A DNA stretch of 64,000 nt from Tetrahymena thermophila SB210 (Eukaryota; Ciliophora; Oligohymenophorea; Hymenostomatida; Tetrahymenidae): contig NW_002476363.1 in NCBI RefSeq assembly GCF_000189635.1, positions 434,001 through 498,000 of the forward strand. The letters are read 5' to 3'. The notes beneath the pieces are model-generated. The model ran no database searches and had not been told where the DNA came from. It was given only the letters and a program-made list of their open reading frames with translations. Numbering within the stretch: the stretch's first letter is position 1; every line of letters begins with the position of its first letter. This document shows, piece by piece, positions 1 to 13,700 of the stretch. Both the position numbers and the translations under genes were made by a program.

Positions 1-3000
1 TATGATTTTATTTTGAAGATTTTGTTTTCCAAATCTTTAAATTTATGCTTCTTAAATTTATTAATATTCCGATTAAATAACTTTTTAATTATAAGAGTTT
101 TATTTTAAACAACTAATTAATGTTTAATTTCCAATTATTTCTTAATAGAGTTTACTTGTTGGTTGACCAATAATTTTAAGAAATTTTTCGAAAAATAACT
201 GAGTTATGATCAGCTCATCTCCTATTAGAGTTATTTTTTTTCGATAAGTTTGATAAATATAGGCTTTTTCCTATGAGTATAGAGTTTTTTTCTTGTTTAT
301 CATATTGTAAAATACATATCTTTTTTAATATACTCCTATTAAAAAAGCAATAGGACCAATAATTTTAAGAAAGATATTGAATACATAACTTAATGGTATT
401 TAGTCAAATTTTAGATAGAATGTGTCCTACGCTTAACAGTATACAGTTCTTGCTACAATCATATAGTTTTACTATTAAAATATCAGACTAGAAGGTGGAG
501 AACCTATTATTCTCATATTTTAAGAATCAAACTGTAAAAAATAATTGCTGGAAACTAACTCATATTCTCCTCTCGAATTCATTAAATAGAATTCATAAAC
601 TATGGATAGGTCGTTGATTGTTTAGTCCTCTTGGATACCATTTTGTGCTTAATTTCTTGTATTGAAATCAGGATCTAAAAATATCCTTTAGTCAAAATTA
701 ATTGAAAGTTATGTTTCAATAGCGAAACTTGCACCAGGAGATAAAAAATTTACTTAATCCTAAAGTGGCTTTGATAGTTCTATGTCTCTTTTTAGCTATA
801 AAAAATGAGCCTATTCTATATTAATAATAAATTATTTATTATAGTTTATACCATCAGATAACTCAATTTAAATTTATTAATTTCCTATTGTTTAATTATT
901 TTAGATATGATTACTGTTATTGTCTTTAATATATAGATAATAATAGATTTTGTCTTGTAAAATTTAGTTAAGATTTTGAGTAGTACTTTTTAAGCTAATA
1001 GTATTTGATTATTAGCCATAGAGAGATATTAAAGAATTTTAATAGTTCATATTTACAAAAATTAAATTTGAGTTGTATTCGAATGACAAAACTAAGGTGA
1101 TTTATTCATTTAGGCATGATTATATTGTATTAAGGGAATCATTCATATCAAATTTCAAAGAAGACTCAATATTAAATTTGATTGGACTATAATGTATAGA
1201 TTGTCTTAAGATTTATTACACATTAGATAAGATTAGTATTGTCCTATTATATGAACTAGAATCTGAGATACTTTTTAGTAAATCGAATAATTAAGATACA
1301 TTATCTGGCAAAATATAATTCTTCTCATCATCATAGCAAAAATCTTAACTAATTATTTTATTCTTTATTAAAAACAACCAAATTGCTTGGCTTTCTAAAT
1401 CACTAACGCTTAGCTAGCTTGTGCTTACAAGAAAGTCTGACGAACTTAGCTAATAGCAGTTTTTAACTACTAAAGTTAGTATACCTTATTAATAACCTTC
1501 TTTTAATAATTCTTTTGACACAAATATTGTTAAATTTTTGAAATCTTGACTAATATTTATCCAGATAGGTAATTTGCCTAATTTATTATCTTTCCAGATA
1601 AAAATATCTTATAAAATCTGATTTTCTTTTTTATATATTGGAATAATTTCAAATTCATAATATAATCCTACCTTCAAATAGCTTTTATTAATATTAAAAC
1701 TGCTAATTTATTCATTAATAAAATTATTCTCTGTTATGAAAAAAATATTTTATTTTTCAGAAATAGAAAGTAGTTAGATATTAATTATTAAATTACTACT
1801 TGTTGGATATGAATATATCCCTCCTTTTCCAACAGAAAATAAAATATTTTCATTTTAATCAAAACAACAATAATAAATTTACTCCTACTAGCTATCAAAA
1901 TTTTAAGAAGATAATAATTAAGGATTTTATTTAATTTCCAAGTCTATCACCATAACTTAATTCTAATCAAGGCTGTTAATAATTCCATAATTTTCATCAA
2001 AAGATAGGGTTAAATGTGATAACCAGATATTATTATAGTAATTTCCAACTGTTTTTAATTCAGGAAGATAATTCCCATCAATGATAACTAAACCATTGAT
2101 TCCATCAATAAAGTAAATATACTCTTGTATTTTTGAGCTGACAATCATCTCTGCTCCTGAAGTTTTGTAGTAATTTGCAACAAATGGTTAACTTTTATTT
2201 TGTACATCAATAAAATATAACCCATTATTTTAGTAGATAAGTATTACATATTTGCCATTAGGAGAGAAAACTGCAGATTTACACTGACTAGTGACGTTTA
2301 TTAGTGTATAGTTTGTAATTATTTAAAAATTATTTGTATCAACTAGTAAGAATCCTGATGATTTTGATAATACGAATTAAGTCTCTTATTTGTTAACATC
2401 AATATTTAATAATTCATCTTATTAATCAAATGTAATTAATTATTAAAACTATATGTTTATATTCTCAAGAATTCTTTTTTGTATATATTTTGGTTTAGCT
2501 TTTATATTAGAAGAATTTTTATTGTTTGAAGGAAAAATAAGATTATTAAAAATTTATTTTTGTTTATTCAAAAAATGATAAAAGCGGCTGGTTTTATTTT
2601 CTTATTGTTGATATAATTGAATTTAAATTTAATCTTATTTTTAAATGAGTTCATTGAGTTTTGTTTTTATTTAAAAGTTACGATTAAATTGAAGATTGTT
2701 AATTGATTAATTTTCAGATTTTTTATTTTTTTCTAATTATCTTCCCCACTAATCATTTAACTCTTTTTATTTTTTTTTGTAAGTTAACCTATTGTACGTT
2801 TGATTAACAGTAGAGAGGAGTCGTTTACTACTGAAATTAGATTAGATTTTTAATATTAAGGCAAATTTTCTCTCTCCTTTCAATAGCATAATCATTCTCT
2901 AGTCTGATGTTATTAAAAAATCAGAAATAAAAGTGTCATTTAAATTCAAAGTATTAAAAAAATAGTTTGTATTAAAAACAGGTAAAAAATTAGTAAATGA

Positions 3001-4287
3001 TAAATAATTATTATTGCTTGTGTTATTATTTTGATTAAAAAAATAGCTAGACTAGTATTCAACTTATTATATTGAACTTTTATTGAATGGCCCATAGATT
3101 AAATTTGAAAATTGTTATATTAAGCATTTTCCATTTTATGAAGGATTTCCAATTTAAATCTATTATTTTTTATGAATATTAAATAAATTAGGTGTACTTT
3201 TATTAATATTCGGCATTTTTTAAGTATAAATTTAGAGTGATAGTGAATTTGAGATTATAATTCCATTAAAATCACTACATGCTAAAATCTTCAAAGGATT
3301 GCCTTAATAGTAAATTAATTAAAAGAAAATAGGATTCAAAGCATCCTCTTCGATGTTAAAAATATATATCCCCTATGATCTCACACCTACAAAGATAAAT
3401 AAATCAAGAGGCGATATTGCTATTGAAGTAATATAAAGTTTTACTTTGAATTTTCCTAAACCAAAATACTTAAAGTCAGATTAGCTTTACTTTTTTATTG
3501 AATCAGAAGAGTGCATATTATTAAAAATAAAAACTCCTTAAACAGAGTCTACAGCATAGATAATATGGTCATTCTGTGATTTTGCAAAATCTACTAAATT
3601 TTAACCTGGTTAATTTTAGTATAATAGAGAACACTCCATTACAGGTTTGTCATTACTATAAGTCAAAGAATATATATTCAACCCACTATATCCGGAAACA
3701 ACATATAATAAATTATAGTAAGTAGAAATATCTGCCTTTAGATTAAGATTAGAATAAGGTGTAAACTCTCCTACTAAACTAATGCTATTTAAATTCTATA
3801 TATCATAAATTTATATTAGCTAAGAAGTAGTAAGTGCAATTATTAAAGTTTCATTACTGCTAAATATAAACTAGCTGACTGTGCTTCCATTAGTGCTGCA
3901 AGAAGATAGAATACTCATTTATTTATTAGCTTACTAAACTTAATATACTAATACTCGAGATTGAATTCCTAAAAATATGTTAAGTCCATTTGATGTTATT
4001 CCTATTCCTGAAACCTAAGAATCGCTAACTTAAGGTATTTAATAAGTTGTATTTGTATAATTTCTATCGATAAACATAATAAGACTCTCCCCTAAATAAG
4101 TTACAATAACTTTAGACTCCTTTGAAAGAGCGACATTTTGAAGTATTTAATTATAAAATTAATAATTGTAATATGGGGTAGAAGAATATACAAATTACAC
4201 TTCTATTGAAGAGCTGTTTTTGTTTTAGCAAAGTAATATTTTAGCTTAAAAAGCAATTAAAAATAAAATTATGCTTCTAATTTTCAT
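1..4287 (-). CDS. Large LVIVD-repeat / cadherin-like membrane protein, 3' end beyond window
   Basis: I see one frame without TGA from an ATG at 4285-4287 to the window edge (at least 1429 codons, no intron needed). It starts with a signal peptide (MKIRSIILFLIAF). Much of residues ~30-760 repeats a short pattern around YFID..NG..... and LVIID, typical of LVIVD-type beta-propeller repeats (about 2080-2240 is the clearest). From ~700 to 420 the protein has cadherin-like (CADG) signatures such as FLQFDSQNMRIIGSPP. A hydrophobic helix lies at residues ~1300-1325 (about 310-390), followed by a charged/Gln-rich cytoplasmic tail. Inferred role: cell-surface protein with an extracellular propeller. 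Such proteins are known as large families in ciliates, with unknown ligands. The architecture is well supported; the exact function is not recognised. Confidence 0.75.
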
Positions 4288-4769
4288 TTTTATTATTTCA
4301 CTTCTAGTTAGTTTGTTAAATATTTAATTATTGTTAACTAATTAAAATTTTGATTTTTTTTTATTCTTTCTATTAATAAATAATTACATATTTTGCTAAT
4401 CTATTAAAATATTATGAACTGGATAGCATTATATTTTAATACCTAGATAATGTTTAATTTAAAATGAAAATAAGAAATTAAAATAAAAAAAATTCATAAA
4501 TTGAAAATAACATATAAATATATAGTATAAAAAGTGTTCAAATATAATATTCAATATTTTTTCTAATTTTTTAGGGTTTTCATTATATTTTTACAAACTC
4601 CACTGATTACATATATCCAATCAGTGGAATTGTTAAATCAGGAATGACTATATATATTAATTTATGGTAGATAATAAAAATAAATTTTTTTAATTGTAAA
4701 ATAAAATAATTTTATTAATAAATATTACTTTTTTTTATTAAGATACAAGTTTTAAGTTAATTTCATCAT
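4288..4769. other. Intergenic, AT-rich, with one perfect hairpin
   Basis: This stretch lies between the start of the LVIVD protein gene and the stop of the first histidine kinase. It is almost pure A/T apart from the inverted repeat at 4599-4628, which is listed separately. I see no gene here. Confidence 0.7.
4599..4628. repeat. Perfect 10-bp inverted repeat (hairpin)
   Basis: TCCACTGATT at 4599-4608 is the exact reverse complement of AATCAGTGGA at 4619-4628, with a 10-nt loop. The stem is clearly more GC-rich than its surroundings. It lies 142 bases past the stop codon of the upstream histidine kinase gene and 312 bases upstream of the next start, so it could be a 3'UTR/termination structure or a promoter element. 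Confidence 0.6.
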
Positions 4770-7700
4770 TCAAATAAATAAAGTAGACCAATTAATTATC
4801 AATTATTAAAATGCGTTTTTCAAAATAGGCTTGTTTATAAAATCTACCATTCCAACTTAAAAGAATCTATTTTAATCTTCTTGTCCTACATAAGCTGTGC
4901 AAGCAATTAAGATGGGAAGTTATTTTAAGTTAACATTTTTATAAAATTAAATAATTTCTTATGCAGTTTCATAACCATCTTTAAATGGCATTTCTATATC
5001 CATGAATATAATTTTAGGGGCTTTGCAACAATTAAATTGATAAATATTTTCAATTTCTTACAGTGCTAAATTTCCATCAGAAGCCGTAGTATATCTGAAG
5101 TGATACTATTCAGCTACTTTACTTAGGGCATATAAATTAAATTAGTTATCATCTACAATTAAAATTTGAGGGCATGAGCAATTCTTCTTTTTATTAGTTT
5201 CTATTATATTATCTATTATATCTTATTAAGATAGTTTATACTCTTATTACTCAAAAGATTTTTACTAAGTTTCTTCATAATGCTCATTGTCAATATACTT
5301 ATTTTATTAGGCCATAGAACTTTACAATTTGTGTGTGTGATCATTGTTTAGAGTAGATTAACGAAAAATTTTTGATGAATGTTGCTTTTCAAAAAACTTA
5401 GAAAAGCCTACATAAGAGGTGAAACCTTCTTAATCAATCATTGACCTTTATTAATCTATTTAAGGGAAAGATTCTGTTGTTTTTACATTATTACTTCCAA
5501 AAACATTGATATTTGATTTCTTACTAAAATCAAAATTACTTTCTATGTCTGATTTAGAATTTTAATATTTTGTACTCACTCTCTCATGATCACTTGTTTT
5601 ATGTGATTAGATATGATCTTAATTTTAATTACTCAGCTAATCATTAGCTTCAGTAAATTCTATATTGTTGCTACTTTTTTGCTATTTCTTGGGAGACTTA
5701 CACTTAGAGACTCTTAACTATTTATACTGAGATTTAATTATTTTTTAAGGATTAGAATTGTTTGTTAATTGCTTTTCTAATGAACTATTTTCATCATCTT
5801 AGTATTATTCTAGATTATTTTTAATTGAGATATGGGAGTGAATTTAAATATTTTATTAATTTTCTTCATCGTATTCAATAATTAAAGCAGAGTCTATTTA
5901 ATGATTGTTTCCTATTTGAATAGGTTATTTTATTGATACTTTTTCAAATCTTTTACTTTTTTATAAATCTAATTGGGTTTGGATAAAAGAATTCTTGAGA
6001 AAATCTACACTTTGGTTGCTTTAATCAGCTTGGCTCATTTCATCTTCAATAATAACTTGAGAAGGATGAATTTAATGTTGATTCACATTTTTACTTTTAT
6101 AAAGAGACTTTATTTACAATGAAGATCTTTTGCTTGTATTATTTTTATAGGGTGATATTTCTTCTTCTTAATTTTTCTATTCATTCATTTTATCAACTTA
6201 TAAATCATTCAGAGAAATTTCCACTAAATCTTTTATAAATTATTTGCTATGAACTTAGAAATCCATGTCTTGAATTACTATACTAAATGTTGATCCCTTC
6301 CCATATTCTGACTGTACTTTAATGCCTTTCTCATTTATATTATTTGAAACTAATCCATTAGCAATAGAATTTGATATTGTTAAACCTAAACCACATCCTT
6401 ACTAATTTAAACTTTCATCATTTTAATTATAATTTATCTTTTTTTTAAAAAATTATTTTATTTGAAAAAAGTGTTAAAGCTTGTTTTACTTTGTTGCAAA
6501 ATTAAAATATCTTTTCTAAATTATCTTTCATAATTCCAATACCTGTATCTTTAACATAAATCTCATAGAGGTTTTTTCCTAAAGGATTTATTCCAATCTC
6601 AATATATCCTTTTACTGTAAATTTTAAGGCATTTGATAAAAAATTTAATAAAATTTATCTAATTCTATTCGGATCAGAGCAAATCCTTTCAGGAACTCCT
6701 TTTTGAATCACTACTTTTATATTTATATTTTTCATGCTGGCTTGCATACTAATAAGTTTTTAGCAATCTTTTAAGAGCCCTACTATATCAAAATCTATAA
6801 ATGAGTATTTAAATTTACCTGAATCCATTTAAACAAAATCTAAAATGTCATTTATTTAATTTAAAAGGAGTTTATTTGAGAATAAAGCTGGATTAAGGTA
6901 TTCATCTATATATCTTTGATTATTCACAGACATTTCATCCTTTAAAACTTCTAGCATAGATATAGAGCAATTCAAGGGTGTTCTTAATTCGTGAGATAAG
7001 CTTGCAAAAAGTTTCATCTTATCCTTTTATAGCTCTTATACTTTCTTCTTATATAAATCTTACCACAAATCTTAAACCATTATTAATACTAAAGGATCAT
7101 TTTTCTAATTCTCAGTTAGTAAGTCTACTCTCAAGAATTATAAGACTAAATCTTTATTTTTATGCTTAACCTTTTATTAGAATTAAAAAAAAAATTGATA
7201 AAAAAAATATTTCAATTAATTCTTTTTTCTAAATTTTGTGATTAAGAAAATGAAAAATCTTAAAGAGATAAAAATATAGGTAATAAATTTCCCATAAAAA
7301 ATACATCTTTAAGACCCAATTCTATAATAAAAATACAAAAATTTTGAGTTAAATTAAACAATTATAAAAAAATGAGAAAAAAGTTAGTTTGAAAAAATTA
7401 ATTTGAAAAAAAAAATAAATAATTATTATATTCTAATAAAATATTTACCTAAATTTTGGTTAATGTATCAGTTTATTAGATATAAGATAAGTTAGGCTAG
7501 CTTTATTTCTAGAAATGAGATAAAAAAGATTTTCTTTATGAAGCACAATTAAGTGGAATATTATATTTTTCACAAAAATTTGGATTTTAGATATCATTAT
7601 CATTTTTTTAATTATTTTTCTACTAATCTTTCCCAGAAGAAAGCATCCAATCAACGATATTAGATATATTTGTTTGAGCCAATGAAATGTTGCTGTTTTC

Positions 7701-10030
7701 TTAGTTTAGCTATTAGTTTTCTAAAAATTGGTTCAATTATTTGTTTTAAAATATAATTCAAAGTTACTTCTGGTTTTCACTTTCATAATAAATGGACAGG
7801 TTGTTTATTGTGAAATTCTTGCCTTATTTGTAGAAAAACTCAAAGAATCTTTCTTTATATTTGAAGAAATATTATCTATTGAATCAAATTTTAATTATAA
7901 GTTTTTCTATGTCACGTTAATTTGATTAAATTTTTTTTTGTTTTGTTATTCTAATGGTTAACATTCAAATAAATTTATATTGAATTAGTTATTTGTTTTC
8001 ATCTTTACCTCATTTCTATTTTTCATACAATTTAATTCATTTTCTTTCTCCTAAATCATACAATTTTTATCTACTTAATCCCCTTAAATAATTTATAATT
8101 ATTCCTATTTATTATCTCCTCCAAAAGTATTGTTATAAAAATATTTTGTATTTTATTGTTTACTTTAAATTTTACTTTCTTCACTTAAATTATCTACTAT
8201 GTTAGGTTGACTATGCTACATTTACTATATTGGTCTTTTATTAATAGTAGGGGATAAAGCTGATAAAGAAGAATTATAAAATTTCCAACTTTTTCTGTGA
8301 ATAGCCATTTATTTTGATCTTAAAGTAGAACTATCTGCTAGATTAGCTTTATTAGAAACAGAATCACATGCAATGCTATTATATTATATTTCAAAACCTA
8401 AATTTTTTGGATAAGATTAGTTTTATTCCTCTTAATTAAATCCAAATCCTTGATAAGATAATATTTCGCTTTAATCGCTTTAGTAATTTCCAATACTGCT
8501 TTAGTTTGTGTTATTTCTTGTAAAAAGGGATTTTCGCTTTATTAAAAATGATTTAATAATTTATATTTTTAAATTCAAATTTACTTGCACACACTGTTTT
8601 GAGTCCCTTCTTAATCCAACTATCTTTTTGTTGGAAAATGAGATGAATGACTTTGGTTGCTCCAACCCTATATTATTTTAACCCTCTTAGTTATTATTAT
8701 TATTGATGCAAGGTCTTTGGATTTGAATACTTGTTCGAGGATCTAGATTTTTATTCTTCTCTTCTTATTTATTATTAAAATTCTACTGTTGACTCTAATT
8801 ATCTATAGAAGATTATGAACTACTATCCATGGAAGCTTAAATAGCTTCTTAAATTTACTCTTGAAATTAAATTTTTATATTTGAACCTTGTTACTGACAA
8901 CTCTAACTAGTATTTTCAAAGTTTAAGATTAAATTTTTTTTAATTTAAGTTTTTATTTATTTTGATGAAATCGCTTGCTGTTATTATCCTGCTGTACATT
9001 AGTTTATTTCTAAATTTGAGTATTGTTAACTATTTTTTTTAGCTGGATTTTAATTTAAAATACTCTACTTTTTACATTTATCTTAGTTATTTTTTTCTTT
9101 TTCTAGATTAAAATGACTTTTAACATTTATTTGAGTCTGTTAATTAATATTTTATTTTCCTGGATTAGTTTCTACTTATGGATTGTTATTTCCTAAATTC
9201 ATTAATACTTAAATGATATCTTATTTTTTTTTTGATTATATTATTTTTTTTAAAGTAGAATTAGCATAAAGAAGCTTTTTCTCTGAGTTAATTACGGCGA
9301 TTCCTTCTGGAATAATTGAAAGTATACTTTTATATAGCTTCATTATATTCTCAGTTTTATTTTTTTCGTGTAACTAAATGATTTTCTATACTTTGTTTGA
9401 AATGTGCATATTGTCAATATAAGAAATAGCTAAAATAAAATAGGCCAAGTTTAAGACTATATAAAAAGAGTTTATTTAAACTTCTAGCATGATCCTTACT
9501 ACTGAATATATTTGCTGGCCTATTAAAAACATGTAGGCAACTTAAACTTATTTAGTGTTTTTCAATATAATCTTTGAAAATATTGATAAAAAAAAAGAAA
9601 TTGTAATGATTCCTGCTTATTAATCCACCATAGTTAACAAAAGTTCAAATAAGCATACATATAATGTAGTTCTCATAATTACTAAAATTAATTCTAAGTA
9701 CTATTCGCTAATTTTTTTAAGGGGAACTAACTTTTACATGAATGGATATGCACTTGGAGAGCTTTCTAAGTAATCGAAATATGCTAAAATGTTTTAATAT
9801 TTAATTTAGTAAATTTCAAAAATGAAAAGTAGAGCTGCTTGAATAATTATTAATGAGCAAAGAAATTGGTAATTTGGTTTTTTGAACAAGCAATAAGAAG
9901 CCATCAAAATAGCTATAAATGAACCAGTAAATAAATTTAATACATTTAATAGTTATTTTTTCTAATCAAAATAAGAAGTATTTTGTATGTGTACTAATGG
10001 AATTTAACCTTCTAAGTTATTAGATTCCAT
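4770..10030 (-). CDS. Hybrid sensor histidine kinase with membrane helices, PAS and receiver (copy 1)
   Basis: Predicted exons (mRNA order): 10030-7768, 7720-7449, 7170-6490, 6437-4770, giving 1627 aa. Introns of 47, 278 and 52 nt make the sum divisible by three. Residues 1-~200 hold several hydrophobic helices. A PAS-like segment (EGIAVINSEKKLLYAN) lies near residue 250. A long Asn/Gln/Ser-rich stretch follows. The HisKA H-box SHELRTPLNCS has the phospho-acceptor His near residue 905. HATPase boxes are RQILLNFLSNALKFT, VKDTGIGI and GCGLGLTIS. After a low-complexity linker comes a receiver with IVDDN, FMDIEMP (acceptor Asp ~1552) and NKP. Role from family knowledge: autophosphorylating sensor passing phosphate to its own receiver. 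The start is the first in-frame ATG; the frame stays open upstream to 10220 without another ATG, so a 5' exon is possible. Confidence 0.9.
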
Positions 10031-10771
10031 TGGCTTTGTAAATCTTATCTTTATTGAGCTTTTTCTTCTTTTGTTTATACTTCTACTTAATATAATTGAA
10101 AAAATTATTTATTTACTTTAATATTGTTTTTATGATTATTAATATAAGACTTGAATGACTTGCTCTAAAAGATTATCTACCCAATTTAATTTATTCTTAT
10201 TCGGCAATATAAAAAAATATCACAAAAGAATTCATTTAAAACTTTATTTACTTCTTTTATCTAAATTTTTAACTTTAAGATTATAAAAAAGGCAATAAAA
10301 TTAATGAATTTACTTTATGAATCAAATTAAAAATTTTAGTGATTTAAAAATTAGAATATAAAAGCTTCAATATTTTTTTATCATATAATTATAATGAATT
10401 GATAGCAGAATATTTTACATTTGAGTGAGAGTATCACTAATTATGGCAATGCTTTGAATATTAAATTTTAGATTCATTTATTTGGAAGAAATCTCTAATT
10501 ATATAGCATTAAATCAGAAATAATTTTTTTTAAATATTCATTATTTAATTTACTAATTTTTAATAAATATTTAACTCATAAATTATATTTTATTTTATAT
10601 CCAAAAAAATTATTATTTTTAATTTTAAATTAACTTAATTAAAATTATTATTAATTTTATTGCTTAATTCTAAATGAATACATTAAAATAAATAAAAATA
10701 GCTTACAAATATTGATTTTTTAATAATTAATCTAGAAAATTTATTTTAAATTAGTTAGATTTTCTTATGAA
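10031..10771. other. Intergenic between the two histidine kinases
   Basis: AT-rich spacer. The part next to 10031-10219 is open in the frame of copy 1 and looks slightly coding (basic, Ser/Gln-rich), so it may be 5'UTR or an unrecognised 5' exon. The remainder shows nothing. Confidence 0.5.
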
Positions 10772-13700
10772 TCAATATCTATTAAAAAATTAATATCTAT
10801 AGTTTTAAATCAAATTTTTGAAAGCCATCTTTAAAATAGGTTTATTTATAAAATCATCCATTCCAGATTCAATTGATTTTTCATAATCTTCTTATCCTAC
10901 ATACGCAGTGCATGCAACAATAACTGGAATACTTTTATATTGTTCAGTTTTATAAAATTAAATTATTTCTTTAACTGTTTCATAACCATTTTTAATCGGC
11001 ATTTCAATATCCATCAAAATCATATTAGGAGAAGGACAACAATTTTCATAGTATTAATTCTTAATAGCTTCTATAGCCTAATCACCATCAGATAAAGTAG
11101 TCAGATTAAATTAAAATTATTATATAATTTTTTGTAGAGCATATAAGTTAAATTGATTATCATCTACAATCATAATTTAAGGGCATTAGCATTTCTTTTT
11201 TTTGTTTATGTTAAATTCTAAAACTTCTTCCAAAAATTGCTAAGAAGTTGGAATTAAAATATCATTTTTATTAATATCAATCATATTATCGACTTCAGTA
11301 GTACTTTTGTTTGAAGTTAAATTTGATTTAAAAAAGCAAATCATTTTACTTTACTTTTCATTAATTAATGAAGAGCTTGTAATTTTTGAAGTTGATAAAC
11401 GCGATCCTTCTATTTATTTATTAACCGCATAAGAATTAAATCCTTCTTATTCATTACAAATATTTTCTTCTCTTGATTCCTATTTCTATTTAAAAATCGA
11501 AATAGATTTTCTTTAAGTCCAATTTTACAAACTTCCTTATGTACTTGTTTTTTTATTTAAATAACTAGTTTCTGATCCCATTTTTTTTATTTCACTGTCT
11601 ACCATATTTTCAATAGTGATTTATGTATTTTCATACAATTACTATATGTTATCCTATATCAAACTACTAGATTTTTTATTAATCTGATTTTAAAGATCTT
11701 AATTACTATTTTAGTTTGTAATTTATTTATATGAGTTATTTTTTAAAATAGTTTATTCAAGCTTATTATTGTTAGATTGTTCAAAAATCTTTTGTGTATA
11801 TTTTGAATTTTAACTTTTAAATGGAACACTGCATGGTTATAGCTTTAATGCAATACAATTTTGAAGTTAATTATTTTTAAAATCATACATTTCCTCTTCT
11901 TGAAACTTTCTATTTTATTGAATATAAAATGGCCTATTTATTGTAAGTCTATAATCTTAATTTGTTGCATCATCTATGATCTAGGAGGAACTAGCAATTT
12001 AAATATTTTCTTAAAATATAGATTTTAAATTATCTGAATTTATCTCTAAATTTTTAAGATTGTTCATTTCGTATTTATCCAAACATTTTTAGCTTTTGTC
12101 AAATGCAAATAAATCATTTCCTTAAATGAAAGGATGCAATGATTTATTTAATTCTTCAATCTAGCTATTTTCTAATTCATCATTTCCTTTTGTAGTGACT
12201 ACTGACTATTCTGCATTTTACTCATTAATTTAGCTAATATTACTATTAAGCTTTAGATATTAAACATTTTTTATTGAATTTCTTTGGTAATCAATTCTAT
12301 TTTAAGAAGATTTTATACTCTTTCTTTAGTTAATTTATTTCAAAGAATTTAGTTTAGATTATTATGTATTTTAATAAAAATGATTCAAATCTTCTACTAA
12401 TATACTAAAAATTGAGCCTACTCCGTATTCTGATTCTACAGATATTCCTCCTTTAAAATTATCTGATGTTATTAATCCTTCAGCCAATTAATTAGAAATA
12501 GTTAAACCTAATCCACAACCTTAATAATTTAATTATTCCTCTTCTTTACTTTGATACTTTATCTTTTTTTATTTTTTAATTTATCAATATAATAAACACC
12601 TTAAATTTATTTTAATTTAAAAAATTTCTGATAATTTTTATTTTAATATTTTTAAAAAATAAATTCAAAATTAAAAACTACAATTTTATTGTAATAAGTG
12701 GATATTAAAAAATAAGAGTTAATATTGTATTTATTTTATTTACTTTATTGCAAAATCCGAATATTTTTTATTGATTTTCTAAAGTAATTCCTATACCACT
12801 ATCCTTCACATAAATTTTATAAATATCCTTACTGATTTGCTGATATCCTAACTCAATATGACCTCCTGATTTAGTAAATTTTAAGGAGTTAGATAAAAAA
12901 TTAAGTATGATTTGACGTATTCTATTTGGATCAGAGCATATTTCTTGATTTATTTTTGAATCGAAAGCTAGTAAAAGCTATATATTTTTCATTTTAGCTT
13001 ACATGCTAACTAATTTACCACAATCTCTCAAAAGATTTACAATATTAAAATCAAAGAATGAGTATTTGAATTTTCCACAATCCATTTAAACATAATCTAA
13101 AATGTCATTAATTTGATTTAAAAGTAGTTTGTTTGAAAATAATGCTGGATTTATGTATTCTTCTATACAAAATTTGTTATTTTCTTTTTAACTTAATTCA
13201 TCCTTAAGCACTTCAAGCATAGAAATAGAGCAATTCAAAGGAGTTCTCAATTCATGCGAAAGAGTTGCGAATAGTTTAAATTTATCTTTTTGGATATCTT
13301 CTACCTTTTTTAAATAAAGATCCTACCAAACATCTTATACAACAATAAAAACTAGTGTATCTTATTTATTAGAATCTGAAAGAAAAACATCAATAGAAAG
13401 AAGCTTAATAACTAAATCTTTATTTTAATATTTAACCTATTTATTTATATATTTTTTATTATTAATTAGATTTTTCCAAATAATTTTAAAATGCATTTAC
13501 CTAAATCTAAGTCATATTTTCGTTTTATTAAATATAGTTTAAGGTTTGGTCAGTTAAATTGTTATTATTTATAGCTGATTCTCTAATTTTTATTTAAGAA
13601 TAATATTAAATCCAAAATTAAATATATTTTAAATTTACTCTTTACTTATTTTTTCTTCTTAATTTTCTTTTTTTATTTATCCTTCAATCTTACTAGCTGA

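Noticed and set aside
7460..7654. Minus-strand ORF starting with Met under the standard code
   Set aside because: It is in the wrong frame. The conserved kinase linker (VDWMLSSGK ... LSYIQQTDTLTKIQ), matched by the paralogue, runs in another frame with TAA/TAG as Gln.
7728..7925. Plus-strand ORF of 65 codons
   Set aside because: It is antisense to the coding exon and intron of the histidine kinase copy 1, whose frame is supported by continuity and by the paralogue.
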